Of a stretch of DNA of 64,000 nt, positions 43,941-52,274 are shown piece after piece. Location of the stretch: assembly GCF_036181745.1 (NCBI RefSeq), contig NZ_CP108080.1, forward strand, positions 5,211,501-5,275,500, written 5' to 3'. The number at the start of each line of letters is the position of its first letter. Positions within the stretch are counted from its first letter, which is position 1. Source of the DNA: Streptomyces sp. NBC_00259 (GTDB taxonomy: Bacteria > Actinomycetota > Actinomycetes > Streptomycetales > Streptomycetaceae). The notes under the pieces are model-generated. The model was given only the letters and a program-made list of their open reading frames with translations. It was not told the DNA's origin and did not search any database. A program made the position numbers and the translations under genes.

Positions 43941-45287
43941 ATGCGCCGTCTTCTCGCCGTCCTCGTCTGTTCCGTCGTCCTGGCCGCGGCCGCGCCGCTC
44001 CGGGCGCAGCCCCGTCCCGTGGACATACCCCGGCTCGCCGACGACCGCGGGCGGACCCTCACCCTGCGCGGCTGGAACGTCGAGGACAAGACGCACCGCG
44101 GTGAGCAGGCCCTGTCCGCGATCACCGAGCGGCACTTCCGCGACATGCGCGTACAGGGCTTCGACTTCGCCCGGCTGCTCGTCTTCTGGGACGACCTGGA
44201 GCCGGTCCGCGGCCGCTACAGCGAGACGTATCTCCGTAAGATCGAACGCGTACTGGACTGGGCCGACAAGCACCGCATCCAGGTCCTGATCGACGCCCAC
44301 CAGGACGTCTTCGGCCCCGCGTTCGGGCACCGGGGTGTGCCGGAGTGGGCGACGCGGACGGACGGGCTGCCGTTCACCCCGCACCCCGACGACTGGTTCG
44401 CCGAGTACTTCGAGCCCGCCGTCCAGCGCGCCTTCACCCACCTGTACGAGGATCCCGACCTCCGGCGCGCCCAGGCCCGTATGTGGCGGGTGCTCGCCGG
44501 CCGCTTCGAGGACCATCCGGCGGTCCTCGGCTACGACCTCATCAACGAGCCGATGGGCGAACTCCGCGAGGGCGAGGACCTTCCCACGGCCGCCCGGCGT
44601 ATCGAACGCGACCAGCTCACCGCGATGTACAACCGCCTCGCGGACGCGGTCCGTTCCGTCGACGACGACAACTGGCTCTTCGTCGAACCGACCCCGATCG
44701 TCGGCGAGGGCGTCCCGACCGGACTCGGGAGGATCGAGGACCCCAGGGTCGTGTACGCCCCGCACTTCTACAACGCGGCGATGGAGGCGGGCGCGGACTA
44801 CGACCCCGACGCCGGATGGATCGAGTCGTACGAGGCCGCGGTCACGGCGTATCCGAGGGAGTACGGGGTGCCGGTCGTGGTGGGGGAGTGGGGTCCGCTC
44901 AACAACTCCCTGCCGAACATGGGCCGCTTCTACCGTGAGGCACTCGCCTCGCTCGCCCGCTACGGCTCCGGCTGGGCGGGCTACGTGTGGTGCTACGGGG
45001 GCGGGTACTGCGCGGTGGACGCGGACGGCCGGTTCCGCACCAACAAGGAGCAGACGGCGGCGCCCTACGCCCGGGCGGTCGCGGGGACGGTGCGGGAGGA
45101 GAGCTGGGACCCGGTGCGTGGTGTGTACCGGCTCGGGTACGAGGCGCGCGGGTCGTACGCCACGGAGCTGTCGCTGCCCTCCGGTGGGGCCGCGTGGCGG
45201 GTCACGGTGTCCGGCGGGGTGCGCGTGGGGGAGCGGGTGTACGCGTGGCCGGGCGCGCGGGTCCGCATCACTGTCAACCGTGGTTGA
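43941..45287 (+). CDS. Secreted glycoside hydrolase family 5 (endoglycoceramidase-like)
   Basis: This 448-aa enzyme has a signal peptide (MRRLLAVLVCSVVLAAAAPLRA), a GH5 TIM-barrel and a C-terminal beta domain. The acid/base Glu is in LGYDLINEPMGE and the nucleophile Glu in VPVVVGEWGPLNN; VLIDAHQDVFGPAF is another GH5 strand. The overall pattern resembles endoglycoceramidases and related glycolipid hydrolases more than cellulases. The substrate is not certain. It ends inside the first of two TGTCAA operators of the next gene. Confidence 0.83.
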   Translation: MRRLLAVLVCSVVLAAAAPLRAQPRPVDIPRLADDRGRTLTLRGWNVEDKTHRGEQALSAITERHFRDMRVQGFDFARLLVFWDDLEPVRGRYSETYLRKIERVLDWADKHRIQVLIDAHQDVFGPAFGHRGVPEWATRTDGLPFTPHPDDWFAEYFEPAVQRAFTHLYEDPDLRRAQARMWRVLAGRFEDHPAVLGYDLINEPMGELREGEDLPTAARRIERDQLTAMYNRLADAVRSVDDDNWLFVEPTPIVGEGVPTGLGRIEDPRVVYAPHFYNAAMEAGADYDPDAGWIESYEAAVTAYPREYGVPVVVGEWGPLNNSLPNMGRFYREALASLARYGSGWAGYVWCYGGGYCAVDADGRFRTNKEQTAAPYARAVAGTVREESWDPVRGVYRLGYEARGSYATELSLPSGGAAWRVTVSGGVRVGERVYAWPGARVRITVNRG

Positions 45288-45316
45288 CGCCTGCTGCGTG
45301 TCAATGTAAGTTGACA
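45272..45316. promoter_or_regulatory. Tandem TGTCAA-N6-TTGAC(A/G) operators
   Basis: Box 1 at 45272-45289 is TGTCAA-CCGTGG-TTGACG. Box 2 at 45299-45316 is TGTCAA-TGTAAG-TTGACA. They are 27 bp apart, and the second ends three bases before the ATG of the HTH protein. The identical arms and spacing point to one dimeric regulator, most simply the HTH protein itself. Confidence 0.7.
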
Positions 45317-45319
45317 GTC

Positions 45320-45529
45320 ATGACCGAAGCAACCGATCTCGCCGAGCGGGCGGGAGACCGTGATCCGCGCGTCGGACTGCGGGCCGTCGCCGCGCTCCGG
45401 CGGCTTCTGGAACAGCTGGAGGCGGTCCAGGTCAGGAGTGCCCGCAACCAGGGCTGGTCCTGGCAGGAGATCGCGGCCGAACTGGGCGTCAGCCGACAGG
45501 CCGTGCACAAGAAATACGGGAGGCAGTGA
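45320..45529 (+). CDS. Small HTH protein paired with a Clp-N protein
   Basis: This 69-aa protein has an N-terminal helix (PRVGLRAVAALRRLLEQLEAVQV) and a C-terminal helix-turn-helix (QGWSWQEIAAELGVSRQAVHKKYG). Such tiny regulators recur in actinobacteria, translationally coupled to a Clp N-domain protein. Its stop overlaps the next ATG (TGATG). Two tandem palindromes cover its promoter and start region, so autoregulation is likely. Confidence 0.8.
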   Translation: MTEATDLAERAGDRDPRVGLRAVAALRRLLEQLEAVQVRSARNQGWSWQEIAAELGVSRQAVHKKYGRQ

Positions 45530-46086
45530 TGTTCGAACGCTTCAGCCCGGGCGCCCGCGCCGTCGTGACGGGCGCGGTCGGCCACGCCGAACGGACGGGC
45601 GCCGCCGCGACCGCCGAGGAGCACATGCTGCTCGCCCTGCTGGACCAGGAGGGCACGAAGGCGTCCTTCGCCTTCCGGGCGCTCGGGGTCACGGACCGGC
45701 GGACCTCCGTCGAGTCGGCACTCGCGGACGCGCGGCGCCGTGCCGGGCTGTCCCAGGCGGACACCGAGGCCCTCGCGGGGCTCGGGATCGATGTCGCGGA
45801 GATCGTCGCGCGGGTCGAGGAGACGCACGGCGCGGGTGCGCTGGTGGGCGGCCGCAAGGCACCCTCCGGGGGCAGAGGGTGGTGGTCGGGGCACCGTCCC
45901 TTCACCCGCGAGGCGAAGGACGTGCTGGTGAACTCGCTGCGGATCGCGGTGGGCCGCAGCGAACGCACCATCGGCGACGAGCACATCCTGCTGGCCCTCG
46001 CGGTCCGGCCGGGGGTGGTGGCGGAGGTCCTTGCTGAGCACGGCGCGACGTACGAGACGCTGGAACGGGCGATGTTCCCGCGGTAG
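45529..46086 (+). CDS. Clp N-terminal domain protein (ClpC-N like, no ATPase)
   Basis: This 185-aa protein has two Clp-N repeats (FERFSPGARAVVTGAVGHAERTG ... TAEEHMLLALL; then PFTREAKDVLVNSLRIAVGRSERTIGDEHILLALA) but no AAA domain or protease site. It could be an adaptor or decoy that binds ClpC substrates or inhibitors. Start ATG 45529 overlaps the HTH stop; GGAGG is 5-7 bases upstream. It pairs functionally with the HTH gene. The next 165 bp are non-coding and very C-rich. Confidence 0.82.
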   Translation: MFERFSPGARAVVTGAVGHAERTGAAATAEEHMLLALLDQEGTKASFAFRALGVTDRRTSVESALADARRRAGLSQADTEALAGLGIDVAEIVARVEETHGAGALVGGRKAPSGGRGWWSGHRPFTREAKDVLVNSLRIAVGRSERTIGDEHILLALAVRPGVVAEVLAEHGATYETLERAMFPR

Positions 46087-46251
46087 GGGTGTGGCTGCGC
46101 CTTTGGCGGGGCGCGGGTGACTTGGTCGGCCCGCGCCTGCGTCGGGGTGTCGGTGATGCCGGCCCCACGCGGCGCCGCGTGGCCCCGCCCTGCCCCGCCC
46201 CGCCCCGGGCCGGCTGTCGGGTGCGGGGCCCGGGGGCGTACGACGGGACCG

Positions 46252-47175
46252 CTACGCGCGGGCGCGGAGAAGCGCGGTGATGTGCGCCGCGGCCGTGGAG
46301 AGGTGGCGGCGGGCCTCGGACAGCTGGGCTGCCGTGACGCCGTTGTCCCGTGCCGCGTCGCGGACGTCGTCGCGGAAGCGGTCGAGGAGGCGCTCCAGAT
46401 CACGCGCCGGGTCACCGGACTCCGCCGTGTCCTTGGCCCAGTCGGCCTGCGGCGGCGGCGACGCCTTGCTCCGGCCCGCCCCGCCCAGTCCGCCGAGCCC
46501 GCCCAGCTGGGAGGTGAGTTCGGCGAGCCCTTCCCGTACGCCCGTCGGCCAGTCGCCCCGCGCGAAGTGCCCCTGCACCTGGTCCTGGACCTGGCGGGCG
46601 ATGCGCTGGACCTCGTCCCGCGCCCGCTCCTGCGCCTCCTTGGCCTGGCGGCGTGCGGTCTGCGCCTCCTCGCGGGCGCGGCGGGACTCGTCCTTCGCCC
46701 GGCGCGCCTGCTCCTTCCACTCCTGCTTGGCGCGGCGGAGTTCGTCCTTCGTCGCCTGCCAGGTCTCGTCGGAGGTGCCGCCGCTGCTGCGGCTCTCCGT
46801 CGCCGCCGCCCTCATCTCGCTGCGCAGCTTGCCCGCCGCGCCCCGCACGTCGTCACGGATCTCCGCGGCCAGTTCGGAGACGGACTCGCGGATCTCCAGC
46901 TCGAGATCGGCCAGTTCCCCGCTGCGGCCCGCCAGTTCCTCGCGGCCGGCGTCGGTGATCGAGTACACCTTGCGGCCGCCCTCGGTGGCATGCGTGACCA
47001 GGCCCTCGGCCTCCAGCTTGGCCAGTCGCGGGTAGACGGTGCCGGCGGAGGGCGCGTACAGCCCCTGGAAGCGCTCCTCCAGCAGCCGGATCACCTCGTA
47101 GCCGTGGCGCGGGGCCTCGTCGAGGAGCTTCAGCAGATACAGGCGGAGGCGGCCGTGGGCGAAAACGGGCGGCAT
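46252..47175 (-). CDS. PadR-family regulator with long coiled-coil tail
   Basis: This 307-aa protein has an N-terminal PadR winged helix (residues 5-80; LRLYLLKLLDEAPRHGYEVIRLLEERFQG, GTVYPRLAKLEAEGLV). About 200 residues of charged helix follow (DELRRAKQEWKEQARRAKDE, REEAQTARRQAKEAQERARDEV), then a Gly-rich patch and a final helical domain. Typical PadR proteins are 110-180 aa, so the tail is unusual. It is one base after the DUF4097 gene and so co-transcribed. It probably controls the operon from the palindrome near 48085. Confidence 0.84.
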   Translation of the reverse strand: MPPVFAHGRLRLYLLKLLDEAPRHGYEVIRLLEERFQGLYAPSAGTVYPRLAKLEAEGLVTHATEGGRKVYSITDAGREELAGRSGELADLELEIRESVSELAAEIRDDVRGAAGKLRSEMRAAATESRSSGGTSDETWQATKDELRRAKQEWKEQARRAKDESRRAREEAQTARRQAKEAQERARDEVQRIARQVQDQVQGHFARGDWPTGVREGLAELTSQLGGLGGLGGAGRSKASPPPQADWAKDTAESGDPARDLERLLDRFRDDVRDAARDNGVTAAQLSEARRHLSTAAAHITALLRARA

Positions 47176-47176
47176 G

Positions 47177-48025
47177 TCAGAGGACCTTCCCTGTCTCGTC
47201 CCCGTACGGATCGTCCGTCTGCGGGGGGCGCCTCAGCAGGGCGATGGACCCGGAGACGGTGGTGGCCTTGAGTGTGCCGCTGCCCGCGCCGAGCGTGCCG
47301 GTGATCTTCTTGGCGCCCCACTGTCCGCTGACCCGGAGGTCCTCGAACGCGTTCGAGACGGACCCGCTCGCGGTGTTGGCCTCGACGCGCGCGTCCGCCG
47401 GGTGCGGCAGCCGGATCGCCACCTCGCCGGAGACGCTGGAGAGGCGGATGTCCGTGGGTGTCCCGTCGACGTCGACCACCATGTCGCCGCTGACGGAGTC
47501 CGCCCGTACGGACGAGCCCGCGCCGTCGATCACGGTCAGATCGCCGGAGACGGAGCTGAAGCGCAGATCGCCGGTGACCGACTGGGCCTCCAGGCTGCCG
47601 GAGACCGTCTCGGCACGGACCGAGCCGGAGAGCCCGACGAGGGTGGTGTCGCCGTTGACTCCCCGCACGTCCGTGCGTCCGCGGATGCCGGAGACGACCG
47701 CTCCGGCGCCGACGACGCCGACCTCGACGGCCGCGTCGGCGGGGACGGCGAGGGACACCACGACGTTGCGGTGCCAGCCCTTGCGGTCGAGCAGCTTGAG
47801 GAAGCCCTTCCAGGGCAGGTCCTCATAGGCGACGGAGATCGTGGAGCCGGTGCGCGTCACGATCAGCGGCGGGCCGTCGATCTCGGAGATCTCCAGTCGG
47901 GCGGAACTCTCGTCGGTGCCGACGACGTTCACCGTCCCGTTGACGATGCGCACATTGAGGGCCGTCACGGGTTCGTCGAAGGTGAGCTTCTTCGGCTCGG
48001 CGACTTCCCACGTCGAGTCTGGCAT
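47177..48025 (-). CDS. DUF4097 beta-strand repeat protein (adhesin-like fold)
   Basis: This 282-aa soluble protein is built of short repeated beta-strands of the form DLRFSSVSGDLTVIDGAGSSV / RADSVSGDMVVDVDG / IRLSSVSGEVAIRLP. This is the DUF4097/DUF4098 right-handed helix often found with PadR regulators and envelope-stress genes. There is no signal peptide or membrane helix. The ATG (MPDSTWEVAEPKK) follows GGGAGG by 8 bases; the longer frame runs through the operator. It is first gene of the PadR operon. Confidence 0.82.
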   Translation of the reverse strand: MPDSTWEVAEPKKLTFDEPVTALNVRIVNGTVNVVGTDESSARLEISEIDGPPLIVTRTGSTISVAYEDLPWKGFLKLLDRKGWHRNVVVSLAVPADAAVEVGVVGAGAVVSGIRGRTDVRGVNGDTTLVGLSGSVRAETVSGSLEAQSVTGDLRFSSVSGDLTVIDGAGSSVRADSVSGDMVVDVDGTPTDIRLSSVSGEVAIRLPHPADARVEANTASGSVSNAFEDLRVSGQWGAKKITGTLGAGSGTLKATTVSGSIALLRRPPQTDDPYGDETGKVL

Positions 48026-48057
48026 GGTGCTGACCTCCCGAGGCCTGCCTGGACGCA

Positions 48058-48091
48058 ACATATCGCGTCTTCTGAACAACACGATATATCG
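48058..48091. promoter_or_regulatory. AT-rich palindromic operator upstream of DUF4097-padR
   Basis: CGATATATCG at 48082-48091 is a perfect palindrome, and ACATATCGCG at 48058-48067 repeats its half. Such AT islands are rare here. The location 33-66 bases before the DUF4097 start fits a PadR autoregulatory site. Confidence 0.55.
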
Positions 48092-48165
48092 CGGCCGGGT
48101 GAAGTCAAGGGGCGATCGTGAGGGCATCACGGCATATGCGGACAAAGTGCCCTAGCGTGTGGCGC

Positions 48166-49029
48166 ATGAACGCGACTTCCGTGGGAGCCCTGCTGCTCTG
48201 CCGGGCCGAGCCGGCCGCCGTGCGGCCCTCGGTCGCCCTGCTGCGTGAGCGGTTCCTCCTCGCCGCGGCGGGCCGGGGCTGGAGCGTGCTCGTTCCGGAG
48301 GACGCGCCCTGGCTGAGCGGTACGGAACCGGTCGACCGGGTGCTCTCCGGCTGGGCCACGGCGCTCGCGGTCGCCACGAACTCGCCCGCCCTGGCCCTGT
48401 GGTGGGACGCGGACCGCGCCGGATACACCCTCGCCGCGGGATTCCGCCGACCCGTCGGCTACGTCTGGCTCGCGGACGGCACCCCGGTCGGCGAGGACGA
48501 GGCGATGCAGACGTTCGCGGCCCGGCTCGCGCTCGATCCGGTCCTCGACGTACAGGCCCTGGAACCGCTCACCCGGGCCGACCGCGACGCGGAGGCCCGC
48601 GCCCGGCTGGTCGGTCTGATCGCGGTGCTGGCCCGCACCGGTCTCGACCTGCCCGAGGGCCTCGCCCCGGGAGCGCCCGCCGACCGCCTTCGCGGGGCCG
48701 CCCATCTCGTCGCAGGACCCGGCCGGGCGCCGGACGGCGCGGAGAACGCCGGGACCTCGGAGAGCGCCGGGACCGCGATGAGCGCCGAGACCCCGGAGAA
48801 CACCGAGACCCCGGAGAATGCGGAGCACGGGGAAGCCGGGGGCGTCGCCGCCCAGCGGCCGCCGAAACCGCCGAGGCCGCATGTCCCGGCCGTGGTCCAG
48901 ATCGCCGCCGGCCTGCCGCTGACCCTCTGGGGCCTGGCGCGCCGCAGCGCCGGCTGGACCGCGGCGGGCGCGATCCTGCTGGTCCACGGCATCCTCGGAC
49001 TGGCCCGCGAGCGCGGCGCGGCCCCGTGA
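48166..49029 (+). CDS. Conserved hypothetical protein with C-terminal membrane segment
   Basis: This 287-aa protein has a soluble N-terminal domain (ATSVGALLLCRAEPAAV, WSVLVPEDAPWL, NSPALALWWDADRAGYTLAAGF), an acidic low-complexity linker of repeated ENAGT/ENTET units (48740-48830), and a hydrophobic C-terminal segment (GWTAAGAILLVHGILGLAR). The family is not named here. TAGCGT lies 7 bases before the ATG and no ribosome site is seen, suggesting a leaderless mRNA. Confidence 0.65.
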   Translation: MNATSVGALLLCRAEPAAVRPSVALLRERFLLAAAGRGWSVLVPEDAPWLSGTEPVDRVLSGWATALAVATNSPALALWWDADRAGYTLAAGFRRPVGYVWLADGTPVGEDEAMQTFAARLALDPVLDVQALEPLTRADRDAEARARLVGLIAVLARTGLDLPEGLAPGAPADRLRGAAHLVAGPGRAPDGAENAGTSESAGTAMSAETPENTETPENAEHGEAGGVAAQRPPKPPRPHVPAVVQIAAGLPLTLWGLARRSAGWTAAGAILLVHGILGLARERGAAP

Positions 49030-49047
49030 GCGCGCTCGCCGCCGCTC

Positions 49048-49233
49048 CTACTCCTCGTCGTCGTCCTCGTCGTCGAGCCGCGCCAGCCAGGTGGCCAGCC
49101 GCTCGACCGGCACCTCGAAGTCCGGATTGAGATCGACGAACGTACGCAGCTGCTCGGCGAGCCACTCGAAGGTGATCTCCTCCTCGCCGCGCCGCTTCTC
49201 CAGCTCCTCGATACCACGGTCGGTGAAGTACAA
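49048..49233 (-). CDS. DUF6104 family small acidic protein
   Basis: This 61-aa protein starts with TTG (LYFTDRGIEELEKRRGEEE), 6 bases after AGGAG, and ends in a run of Asp/Glu. The family is conserved in streptomycetes with this start and length; its function is unknown. The frame continues upstream to 49377 but that part looks non-coding. It converges on the preceding gene. Confidence 0.78.
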   Translation of the reverse strand: MYFTDRGIEELEKRRGEEEITFEWLAEQLRTFVDLNPDFEVPVERLATWLARLDDEDDDEE

Positions 49234-49460
49234 GACGTGCTCCTGGTGGGGACGGGTGTTCCCCTCCAGGGTATGGCGTCGGCGCCGCTGCCGGATCTCG
49301 ACGGCCGCCCTCCCGCCCCGGCCGGGGCCGGCTTTCCCGGCGGTGATCGTCCCCCGTCCGGCCGGGGCGCGGGACAACTGACCCGGAACCCCGGCCGATC
49401 CGCCCCATCGGGCCGCCGACCGGGGTTAATCTGCGGGCAGTTGAGGGAACGGGGGATGCC

Positions 49461-50003
49461 ATGGGGGACACCGAGGCTCGGATCACGCGCATCGTCCTGC
49501 CGGACGGCACACCGGTATGGGCACGGATCTCGGGCGCCGAGGAGCTGGTGCGGCCGGGACCGCAGGGGTCCGCGGGAGGGACCGCGACACCGCCCGGAGG
49601 GCTGTCGTACAGCGACACCGGATTCGCCGAACAGGTGCAGGCCAGGGTCGAGAGCCTGCAGGGAGTCGTGACCGGCGTCGCGCGCTCGCTCGCCGAACCC
49701 CTGCGCGCCGTACGGCCCGACGAGGTCAGCGTCGAGTTCGGGATCGAGCTCACCGCCAAGGCGGGAAGGGTCGTCGGACTCCTCGCGGACGGCGAGGCCA
49801 AGGGCGCCATCAAGGTCACGCTCACCTGGAACGGCGGCGGACCGCCCGTCGGCGAACCCGAGGCGCGCGCCGTGCCCGTGCAGGCGCCCGCACCGCCTCC
49901 GGTGCCGCCGCAGCCCCCCGCCCCGGTCCCGCCCTCGTGGGCGCCTCCCGGCGCGGCGGCGCACCCGGACGGCGCCGTGCCGCCGGGCGGCGACGGATCA
50001 TGA
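49461..50003 (+). CDS. Trypsin-co-occurring domain protein (Trypco1, CU044_2847 family)
   Basis: This 180-aa protein has a beta-rich Trypco1 domain in residues 1-130 (ARITRIVLPDGTPVWARI, VSVEFGIELTAKAGRVVGLLADGEAKGAIKVTLTW) and a Pro/Ala-rich disordered tail. The family is found beside trypsin-like proteases in actinobacterial NTP-dependent conflict systems, where it is thought to be a protease partner or substrate. The ATG follows GGGGG by 5 bases; TAATCT at 49427 is a possible -10. Its stop overlaps the protease ATG. It is first gene of the conflict/RiPP locus. Confidence 0.85.
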   Translation: MGDTEARITRIVLPDGTPVWARISGAEELVRPGPQGSAGGTATPPGGLSYSDTGFAEQVQARVESLQGVVTGVARSLAEPLRAVRPDEVSVEFGIELTAKAGRVVGLLADGEAKGAIKVTLTWNGGGPPVGEPEARAVPVQAPAPPPVPPQPPAPVPPSWAPPGAAAHPDGAVPPGGDGS

Positions 50004-52165
50004 CCGAAGGGTGGTCGGGGGGCGCAGGGGGCGCCCAGGATCGGTCGCCCCGTGCCCTGCTGAACCTCGTGATGGCCGCGACCGTACGTATCCACGGAAG
50101 TCCGTCGGGGCATGCTCCAGACGGGTCCGGCGGCGGCTTCCTGGGGAGCGGCTTCTTCATCGCCCCGAGCTGGGTCCTCACTTGTGCGCACGTGGCGATG
50201 CAGGGGGAGGGGCGCGAGGTGAACGTGGTCTTCGAGACGGGACCCGGCAGCGGCGAGACCTCCGTCGCCGGGACGGTCGTCGCGGCCCTGCCGGAGAGCC
50301 GCCACGCCGCGCCCACGGACCCGTACGCGCCTCCCGATCCGTACGCGCCTCCCGATCCGTACGCGCCTCCCGATCCGTACGCGACGCACGACCCGTCCTC
50401 CGGCGGCTGGCCGGCCCCCGATCTCGCGCTCGTCCGGCTGCTGAGGCCCGTCGAGCACCCCTGCGTCTATGTCACCGAACGCCCCGGCGCCCTGTTCGGC
50501 GGCGGCAACGTCGTCTTCTCCGGATGGACCCTGGTGGACGGCCGGCCGACACGGCTCAGCGGCCGGTGCGAGGTGATGGGCACCTACGGCGGCTGGGCCG
50601 ACGCCGACGCGCAGATCCGGCTCGACGGGGACTGGCTGATCCCGGGCGTCTCCGGGGCGCCCGTCGTCGACCCGGCCCGCGGCGAGGTCGTCGGCGTACT
50701 GAAGTCACGCCTCGGCGGCAGCACGGGCGGCACGTCCATCGGCGTCGAACGGCTCCGCTCGCTGCCGGTGCCCGCCGGAGCGGTGACCGCCGAGGCGGAC
50801 GACGCGTACCAGGCAGTCTTCCACGCCCATGACCGCTACCACGCCGACCGCCACAACAGCCCCGTGGGCACCGACCGCACCTGGGCCGACGTACAGAGCG
50901 AGCTGCGCGCCGGAGCCGGCCGTGCGCTCAATCCTCAGCAGCGCATCGATCTGCTCGGCCGGCTCGCCGAGTTCCCGCCGCCGGTCAGCACCCACAGCCT
51001 CCTCGACCAGCTCGAACGGCTGCCGGGCGTCCACCCCCGCGACCACCGTCCCGCGCCACGCGGCTGGCGCGACGGCCTCGGCGCGCTGTACGAGGCACGC
51101 GGCGGGGACAGCGCCCTGGAGCTGATCCTGCGCTACTGCATGAGCGTCATCGCCGCCGAGCGGCCCTACGCCGTGCCGTCCACCATCACCGCCGAGAAGT
51201 CCCTGTGGGAGTGGGTCAAGCGGATCGCGGAGGACCGGCTCTCCCGGGAGTTCCGCAACGAACTCACCCTGCTCTGGCACACCGGCCGGTACCGCGCCGA
51301 CCATGATCACCGGCGCGCCTCCGTCGCCGCGCCGGAAGCCGTCCGGCGCCCGGACAGCCGTCCGTCCGTGCTGCTGGAGCTGGAGCCCCGGGGCTGGGAG
51401 CGCGACCGCTACGACTGGCGCATCGGCGTGGCCCGGCACACCGGCGAGGTCCTGCCCGTCGCCGAGGACAGCCACGGCACCGCCCTCGACGCCCTCCCGG
51501 CGCGGATCGCCGCGCCGCTGACCGAGGCGTTCCGGCGCTGCGACGAACCGGACAGCCCCGCCGTCCTCCAGGTCGCCGTGGTCCGGGCGCTGCTCGGACT
51601 GGACGTCGACAGCTGGCGCGTACCGCCGGACGGGCCCCCGCTCGGGGTCGTTCGCCCCGTCGTGGTCCGCTGCTCCGACCTCGCGCCGCCGCAGACGGAC
51701 GCCGAGGCGGTGGAGCGGCTGGCCCGCTGGAACCGCACGGGCAACGCCGTGATGCGCGCCGAGGTCGTGGACTGCGAGGACGGACTGCGGGTACCCGTAC
51801 CGGAGTCGGCGGAGCTGCGCTCCCTGGCGCACGAGACGGTGCCCGTGCTCTGCCGGTACGGCGCCAGACCGCATCCGGACGCCGCCGCGGGTCTGGTGCG
51901 GGTGCTCGACGGCGGATTCGGGGTCGCCCTGTGGCGGCGGGCCGACGGCCGGGACGACACGGTCTGCACCGAGTTCCACCGGCGTGCAGCCGATGCCGTC
52001 GCCGAGTCGGGCACGGCCGACCGGCTGCCGCGCAAGGTGCTCGAACTGAGGCAGGGGGTGCACGCGGGCCGTACGGAGACGTTCTGGTCCAACGGGGTCG
52101 CGCTGTTCTACGACGACCCGCACCACCCGCTCCCCGGCTCCGGCCACCTGTTGGAGGCACCGTGA
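50000..52165 (+). CDS. Trypsin-like serine protease with EAD and VMAP-C domains
   Basis: This 721-aa protein has a trypsin-fold domain (1-260) with His64 (LTCAHVA), Asp141 (PDLALVRLL) and Ser218 (PGVSGAPVVDP), so it looks catalytically intact. Residues about 300-420 form a helical effector-associated domain (LNPQQRIDLLGRLAEF ... ALYEARGGDSALELILRYC). The rest is a VMAP-C domain (vWA-MoxR-associated; SVLLELEPRGWERDRYDWRIGV). A DPYAPP hexapeptide repeat lies at about 110-130. There is no signal peptide, so it acts in the cytoplasm, presumably as the system's effector gated by MoxR/vWA. It overlaps Trypco1 by ATGA. Confidence 0.87.
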   Translation: MTEGWSGGAGGAQDRSPRALLNLVMAATVRIHGSPSGHAPDGSGGGFLGSGFFIAPSWVLTCAHVAMQGEGREVNVVFETGPGSGETSVAGTVVAALPESRHAAPTDPYAPPDPYAPPDPYAPPDPYATHDPSSGGWPAPDLALVRLLRPVEHPCVYVTERPGALFGGGNVVFSGWTLVDGRPTRLSGRCEVMGTYGGWADADAQIRLDGDWLIPGVSGAPVVDPARGEVVGVLKSRLGGSTGGTSIGVERLRSLPVPAGAVTAEADDAYQAVFHAHDRYHADRHNSPVGTDRTWADVQSELRAGAGRALNPQQRIDLLGRLAEFPPPVSTHSLLDQLERLPGVHPRDHRPAPRGWRDGLGALYEARGGDSALELILRYCMSVIAAERPYAVPSTITAEKSLWEWVKRIAEDRLSREFRNELTLLWHTGRYRADHDHRRASVAAPEAVRRPDSRPSVLLELEPRGWERDRYDWRIGVARHTGEVLPVAEDSHGTALDALPARIAAPLTEAFRRCDEPDSPAVLQVAVVRALLGLDVDSWRVPPDGPPLGVVRPVVVRCSDLAPPQTDAEAVERLARWNRTGNAVMRAEVVDCEDGLRVPVPESAELRSLAHETVPVLCRYGARPHPDAAAGLVRVLDGGFGVALWRRADGRDDTVCTEFHRRAADAVAESGTADRLPRKVLELRQGVHAGRTETFWSNGVALFYDDPHHPLPGSGHLLEAP
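50331..50384 (+). repeat. 18-bp tandem repeat in the protease gene
   Basis: Three near-perfect copies of CCGTACGCGCCTCCCGAT encode DPYAPP units between the catalytic His and Asp of the trypsin domain; a fourth copy has diverged. Copy number may vary between strains. Confidence 0.75.
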
Positions 52166-52274
52166 AGCGCGGCCCGGCCGGTCATGCCCTTACGGGGCGT
52201 ACAACCGATCGCTACCGTAAGGCACGTTCGACGGCTGCCGCCCTCCGCGGACGAGTGACGACGAGGAACACGCT

